From Svornostia abyssi (GTDB lineage Bacteria; Actinomycetota; Thermoleophilia; Solirubrobacterales; Solirubrobacteraceae): 64,000 nucleotides of DNA. The stretch is from assembly GCA_024666565.1 (NCBI GenBank), contig CP088295.1, positions 4,216,001-4,280,000 on the forward strand, in the 5' to 3' direction. Positions 62,940 to 64,000 of this stretch are shown one piece after another; positions within the stretch are counted from its first letter, which is position 1, and each line of letters opens with the position of its first letter. Position numbers and translations under genes: made by a program. Under the pieces are notes generated by a model, which searched no databases, was not told where the DNA came from, and saw only the letters and a list, made by a program, of their open reading frames with translations.

Positions 62940-63671
62940 TCAGCCCTTCTTACAGGGGATCGTCTGGTCCGCCGAGAAGCTCGGGGAGTCGCGGTACTCG
63001 AGGGTGCCCTGGCCGAACCACTTGCCGCCCGTGCAGCGCGTGACTTCGATGATGCCGCGCTTGACGCCCTTGACCTTCGCCGACTTGCCGATCGAGATCT
63101 TCAGGCTCGTGATCGACACGGGAACGCCCGGCGCGGGCTCCTGCAGCGACTCGGGCACCGGAATGTCGGCGCGCAGCCCGAACTTGCCCGAAAGCTTGGT
63201 GAGCTTCACCTCAACGTTCGACTGCAGGCGCAGCGGGCTCGTGCCCTCGACGAACAGGTTCAGCCGGTCCTTGCCGCCGTTGGCCGCGACGATCGTCACG
63301 TCGTCCTGGACGATCCCGCCGGGCGCGCCGCCTGCGACCGACCCGGAGCCGACGATCGAGCCCTCCGGGCAGTCTGCCGTTGACTTCGCCGCGCTGATGT
63401 CGCTGCCCGCGCACTTCGGAAACAGGTCGCCGTTCCACGTCGCACCGGGCGGCAGGAAGAGCGTCGCCCGCTTGAGCGTCGGCGGCAGCGCCCCCGTGGT
63501 GTCGCGCTGGGAGACGTCGGCCTTCAGCGTGATGGGGTGCTTCTTCTTCGCGGTGCTCGACTTGGCGGGCGTCGCGGTGATGGTGAACTCCCGCACCAGC
63601 TCCGCCTGCGCGGCCGCCGGAACGGCGAGCGCGGCAACCACGGTGGTCGCCGCAAGGATGGTGGTCTTCAT
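62940..63671 (-). CDS. Secreted protein, five-member paralogous family (member 5)
   Basis: A 243-residue exported protein. The signal peptide ends AQA; the mature part begins ELVREFTITATPAKS. It keeps FPKC, STADC, EGSIVGSG, NLFVEGTSPLRLQSN, SLQEPAPGVPVSIT and IPCKKG. It is closest to member 4. A 16-bp imperfect palindrome around CAGCTG and a TTGACA box lie 50-80 bp upstream. The function is unknown. Confidence 0.82.
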   Translation of the reverse strand: MKTTILAATTVVAALAVPAAAQAELVREFTITATPAKSSTAKKKHPITLKADVSQRDTTGALPPTLKRATLFLPPGATWNGDLFPKCAGSDISAAKSTADCPEGSIVGSGSVAGGAPGGIVQDDVTIVAANGGKDRLNLFVEGTSPLRLQSNVEVKLTKLSGKFGLRADIPVPESLQEPAPGVPVSITSLKISIGKSAKVKGVKRGIIEVTRCTGGKWFGQGTLEYRDSPSFSADQTIPCKKG

Positions 63672-63782
63672 GCGCCTCTCCTCGTCTGCGGGCGCCGACC
63701 CAAGGCGCCCTGATCCGGCGCAGTCTGACAGCAGCTGTTGTCAAGTGCACCAGAACCGATGCACGATGCCTCTCAACAGGGG

Positions 63783-64000
63783 TCAGGCGGAGGCAGCGGC
63801 GGCCGCGTCCTGGCGGATCCGCTTCGGCAGCATGAACCGCACGTCCTCACGCAGCACCTCGAACTCCTCGACCTGCTGCACGCCGCGGTCGCGGAAGAAG
63901 CCCACGAGCCGCTCGACGAGCTCCTCGGGGGCAGACGCCCCGGAGCTGATCCCGACGACGTGCTTGCCCTCGAGCCACTCCTCGCGGACCTGATCCTCGC
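63783..64000 (-). CDS. ispH: 4-Hydroxy-3-methylbut-2-enyl diphosphate reductase, C-terminal part (cut by window edge)
   Basis: Only the last 72 residues are present. VVGISSGASAPEELVERLVGFF is the conserved C-terminal block of IspH, the last enzyme of the MEP isoprenoid pathway. The tail is EVLREDVRFMLPKRIRQ followed by an Ala-rich end. The [4Fe-4S] cysteines and start lie outside the window. Confidence 0.88.
   Translation of the reverse strand, partial: EDQVREEWLEGKHVVGISSGASAPEELVERLVGFFRDRGVQQVEEFEVLREDVRFMLPKRIRQDAAAAASA

Overview
The window is very GC-rich, dense and mostly single-copy chromosomal DNA. It looks like a member of the Actinobacteria, and the mix fits a deep lineage such as Solirubrobacterales/Thermoleophilia. 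Clues are the rplM-rpsI-glmM-glmS order, a GuaB3-type IMPDH relative, a GlnR-like regulator beside glnA, and the Mec/CysO/CysM type of cysteine synthesis. The lineage is inference from gene content only. Many neighbours overlap by 4 nt (ATGA or GTGA), so translational coupling is common. No tRNA, rRNA, insertion sequence or CRISPR array was found, and no gene-free stretch exceeds 300 bases.

Layout. 1-3.6 kb: glmS (cut by the left edge), glmM and ribosomal proteins S9 and L13. 3.7-5.1 kb: a c-di-AMP (ydaO-type) riboswitch in front of a secreted M23 peptidase that seems to start with CTG. 5.1-8.3 kb: FkbM-like methyltransferase, CsoR with its operator, and an ECF41 sigma factor with its partner oxidoreductase and a matching promoter. 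8.3-12 kb: guaA, guaB3 and small proteins. 12.1-24.7 kb: nitrogen assimilation (nitrate transporter, glnA with a GlnR-like regulator and a TrpD-like protein, a nitrate reductase fused to its own FAD/BFD electron-input module, nirB, nirD), interrupted by a P450. 24.7-36.1 kb: beta-propeller protein, sugar kinase, DD-carboxypeptidase, pyrF, rdgB-rph-murI, an orphan Flp pilin, zinc-ribbon proteins, a deacetylase and nadB. 36.3-45.1 kb: hydantoinase/oxoprolinase pair, hydroxyisobutyrate dehydrogenase-like enzyme, DUF1802, DUF1152 and a CoA transferase, with a 23-bp perfect inverted repeat closing a convergent gene pair.

45.1-49.4 kb holds the most striking locus: four TasA/camelysin-like secreted proteins with a SipW-type signal peptidase. 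One fibre-like protein carries a LamG-like domain inserted in a single loop. 49.5-53.5 kb is a sulfur-carrier cysteine pathway (JAMM peptidase, CysM, MoaD-like carrier ending GG-AR, rhodanese-ThiF activator) with tatA. 53.7-57.5 kb: a two-component system, SCO1 and membrane proteins. 57.5-63.7 kb: five paralogues of a secreted family of about 245 residues with four invariant cysteines, which I cannot assign to a known function, interleaved with a thioredoxin-fold protein and a phosphoesterase. The window ends in the 3' part of ispH.

Eleven single-base frame breaks fall in ten otherwise intact genes, several of them core genes, and mostly in G/C runs. They are probably sequence errors, so those genes are annotated across the break.
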